Assembly (NCBI GenBank): GCA_016931875.1
Contig: JAFGDX010000261.1
Span: 1-5,671 of the forward strand
Reading direction: 5' to 3'
DNA from: Prolixibacteraceae bacterium
GTDB lineage: Bacteria > Bacteroidota > Bacteroidia > Bacteroidales > Prolixibacteraceae
DNA length: 5,671 nt
Shown here one piece after another: positions 4,910 to 5,671 of this stretch. Numbering within the stretch: position 1 is the first letter of the stretch; each line of letters begins with the position of its first letter. Below the pieces are notes generated by a model, which was not told the DNA's origin, did no database searches, and saw only the letters and a program-made list of their open reading frames with translations. The position numbers and the translations under genes were made by a program.

Positions 4910-5671
4910 TTTACATTGCCGGAATTATATTGTTTTTTACAGGAATACAGTTGCTGGTAGCCGCAACCAACCTGGCATTCCGGCAGCCGTTTCCAAAAAC
5001 CGGGCGGCCCTCCAGTCCTTTGGTTTCGGTTCTCATTCCGGCACGAAATGAAGAAAACAACATCGGAAATATTTTATCTGACCTGAAAGACCAAAACTAT
5101 CTGAATATGGAGATAATGGTTTTTAACGACCAGTCAACCGATAAAACCTCGCAAATTGTTTCCGAAATGACAAAAAACGATGCACGGATTCGTCTTTTGG
5201 AATCGGGCGGGCTGCCCGTTGGATGGCTCGGAAAAAACTTTGCCTGTTATTCGCTTTCAAAGCACGCTGCCGGCAAGCATTTTCTTTTCCTTGATGCCGA
5301 TGTAAGAATAAATGGAGACATCATTCAGCAAACCATTTCTTTTTCCGAAAAAAACAACCTGGGATTGTTGTCCATTTTCCCGCGACAAATTATAAAAACC
5401 TGGGGCGAATATGTTACGGTGCCCAACATGAATTTTATTCTGCTCTCCCTTCTTCCGCTTGTTTTGGTCAGGAAACTGAAATTTCCGTCGCTTTCGGCAG
5501 CCAACGGGCAGTTTATGCTTTTTAATGCTGCTATCTACAAAACATTAAATCCGCACAAACAACTGAAAACCGAAAAAGCGGAAGACATAAAAATTGCACG
5601 GCTTTTCAAAAAAGAAAAAATACCGGTGGCGTGTTTAACCGGCACAAAAAATATCAGTTGCCGCATGTACA
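4906..5671 (+). CDS. family 2 glycosyltransferase, carotenoid glycosyltransferase-like (CruC/CruG type), 3' end beyond window
   Basis: The frame opens at ATG 4906 (ATGA overlap with the acyltransferase) and runs open for 255 codons to the window edge, so the protein is truncated only by the window. An N-terminal membrane segment (about 2-22) is followed by a GT-A domain: VSVLIPARNEE (40-50), NDQSTDKT (74-81), GWLGKNFAC (106-114), the DAD metal/sugar-nucleotide motif (130-132), AANGQFMLF (198-206) and the ED pair in AEDIKIAR (225-232). The GWLGK and NGQF patches are typical of the subgroup holding CruC, CruG and HpnB, usually about 350-400 residues with C-terminal membrane helices, not visible here. 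Directly behind cruF and an acyltransferase, it most likely transfers a sugar to a carotenoid hydroxyl. Sugar identity and acceptor position cannot be read from sequence. A hopanoid or other lipid glycosyltransferase is the alternative. Confidence 0.8.
   Translation, partial: MIYIAGIILFFTGIQLLVAATNLAFRQPFPKTGRPSSPLVSVLIPARNEENNIGNILSDLKDQNYLNMEIMVFNDQSTDKTSQIVSEMTKNDARIRLLESGGLPVGWLGKNFACYSLSKHAAGKHFLFLDADVRINGDIIQQTISFSEKNNLGLLSIFPRQIIKTWGEYVTVPNMNFILLSLLPLVLVRKLKFPSLSAANGQFMLFNAAIYKTLNPHKQLKTEKAEDIKIARLFKKEKIPVACLTGTKNISCRMY

Noticed and set aside
4767..5051. 94-codon forward ORF spanning the acyltransferase/glycosyltransferase junction
   Set aside because: It runs out of frame through two real genes; its PTQ/PPRKWKRN-like composition is typical of a shifted reading frame.
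1..5671. CRISPR arrays, tRNA or rRNA genes, insertion sequences, long repeats
   Set aside because: Looked for by eye and none seen: no regularly spaced repeats, no cloverleaf-like sequences, no transposase and no terminal inverted repeats. The gene content is continuous with no sign of insertion.

Overview
The window holds most of a carotenoid biosynthesis operon from a member of the Bacteroidota. The phylum assignment rests on several observations: moderately AT-rich DNA with AT-rich intergenic sequence, almost no Shine-Dalgarno sequences, a phytoene synthase, CrtZ, fused CrtYcd cyclase and CruF set typical of pigmented Bacteroidota, and a CBM9-like protein common in their polysaccharide-degrading members. 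I would not name a genus. Marinilabiliales/Prolixibacteraceae-like bacteria are a guess from general flavour only.

Layout, all on the + strand. Positions 52-699 encode a stand-alone, apparently cytoplasmic CBM9/DOMON-like protein. It is not obviously part of the pigment pathway. Positions 700-1069 are an AT-rich leader with no confident gene. It contains a weak terminator-like hairpin, two competing short ORFs, TTGTACA-like words and a candidate Bacteroidota promoter. From 1070 to the right edge run seven genes whose six junctions all overlap by 1-8 bp: phytoene synthase (crtB), type 1 isopentenyl diphosphate isomerase (idi), beta-carotene hydroxylase (crtZ), a fused lycopene cyclase (crtYcd type), a CruF-family carotenoid 1',2'-hydratase, a PlsC-type acyltransferase (CruD-like by context) and a family 2 glycosyltransferase (CruC/CruG-like). 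The last is cut off by the window edge after 255 residues.

How they work together (inference from family functions). Idi balances IPP and DMAPP, and CrtB joins two GGPP into phytoene. A desaturase that is not in this window must make lycopene. CrtYcd cyclises an end to a beta ring, CrtZ hydroxylates that ring at C-3, and CruF hydrates the remaining psi end to a tertiary 1'-hydroxyl. The glycosyltransferase and acyltransferase could then build a sugar and a fatty acyl ester onto a hydroxyl. The predicted product is a monocyclic, saproxanthin/myxol-like hydroxycarotenoid carried as an acylated glycoside in the membrane. CrtI, CrtD and GGPP synthase are not visible here and must lie further downstream or elsewhere.

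The core enzymes belong to known families. What deserves a second look is the combination and order, especially the acyltransferase and glycosyltransferase coupled directly behind cruF, and the unexplained leader before crtB.
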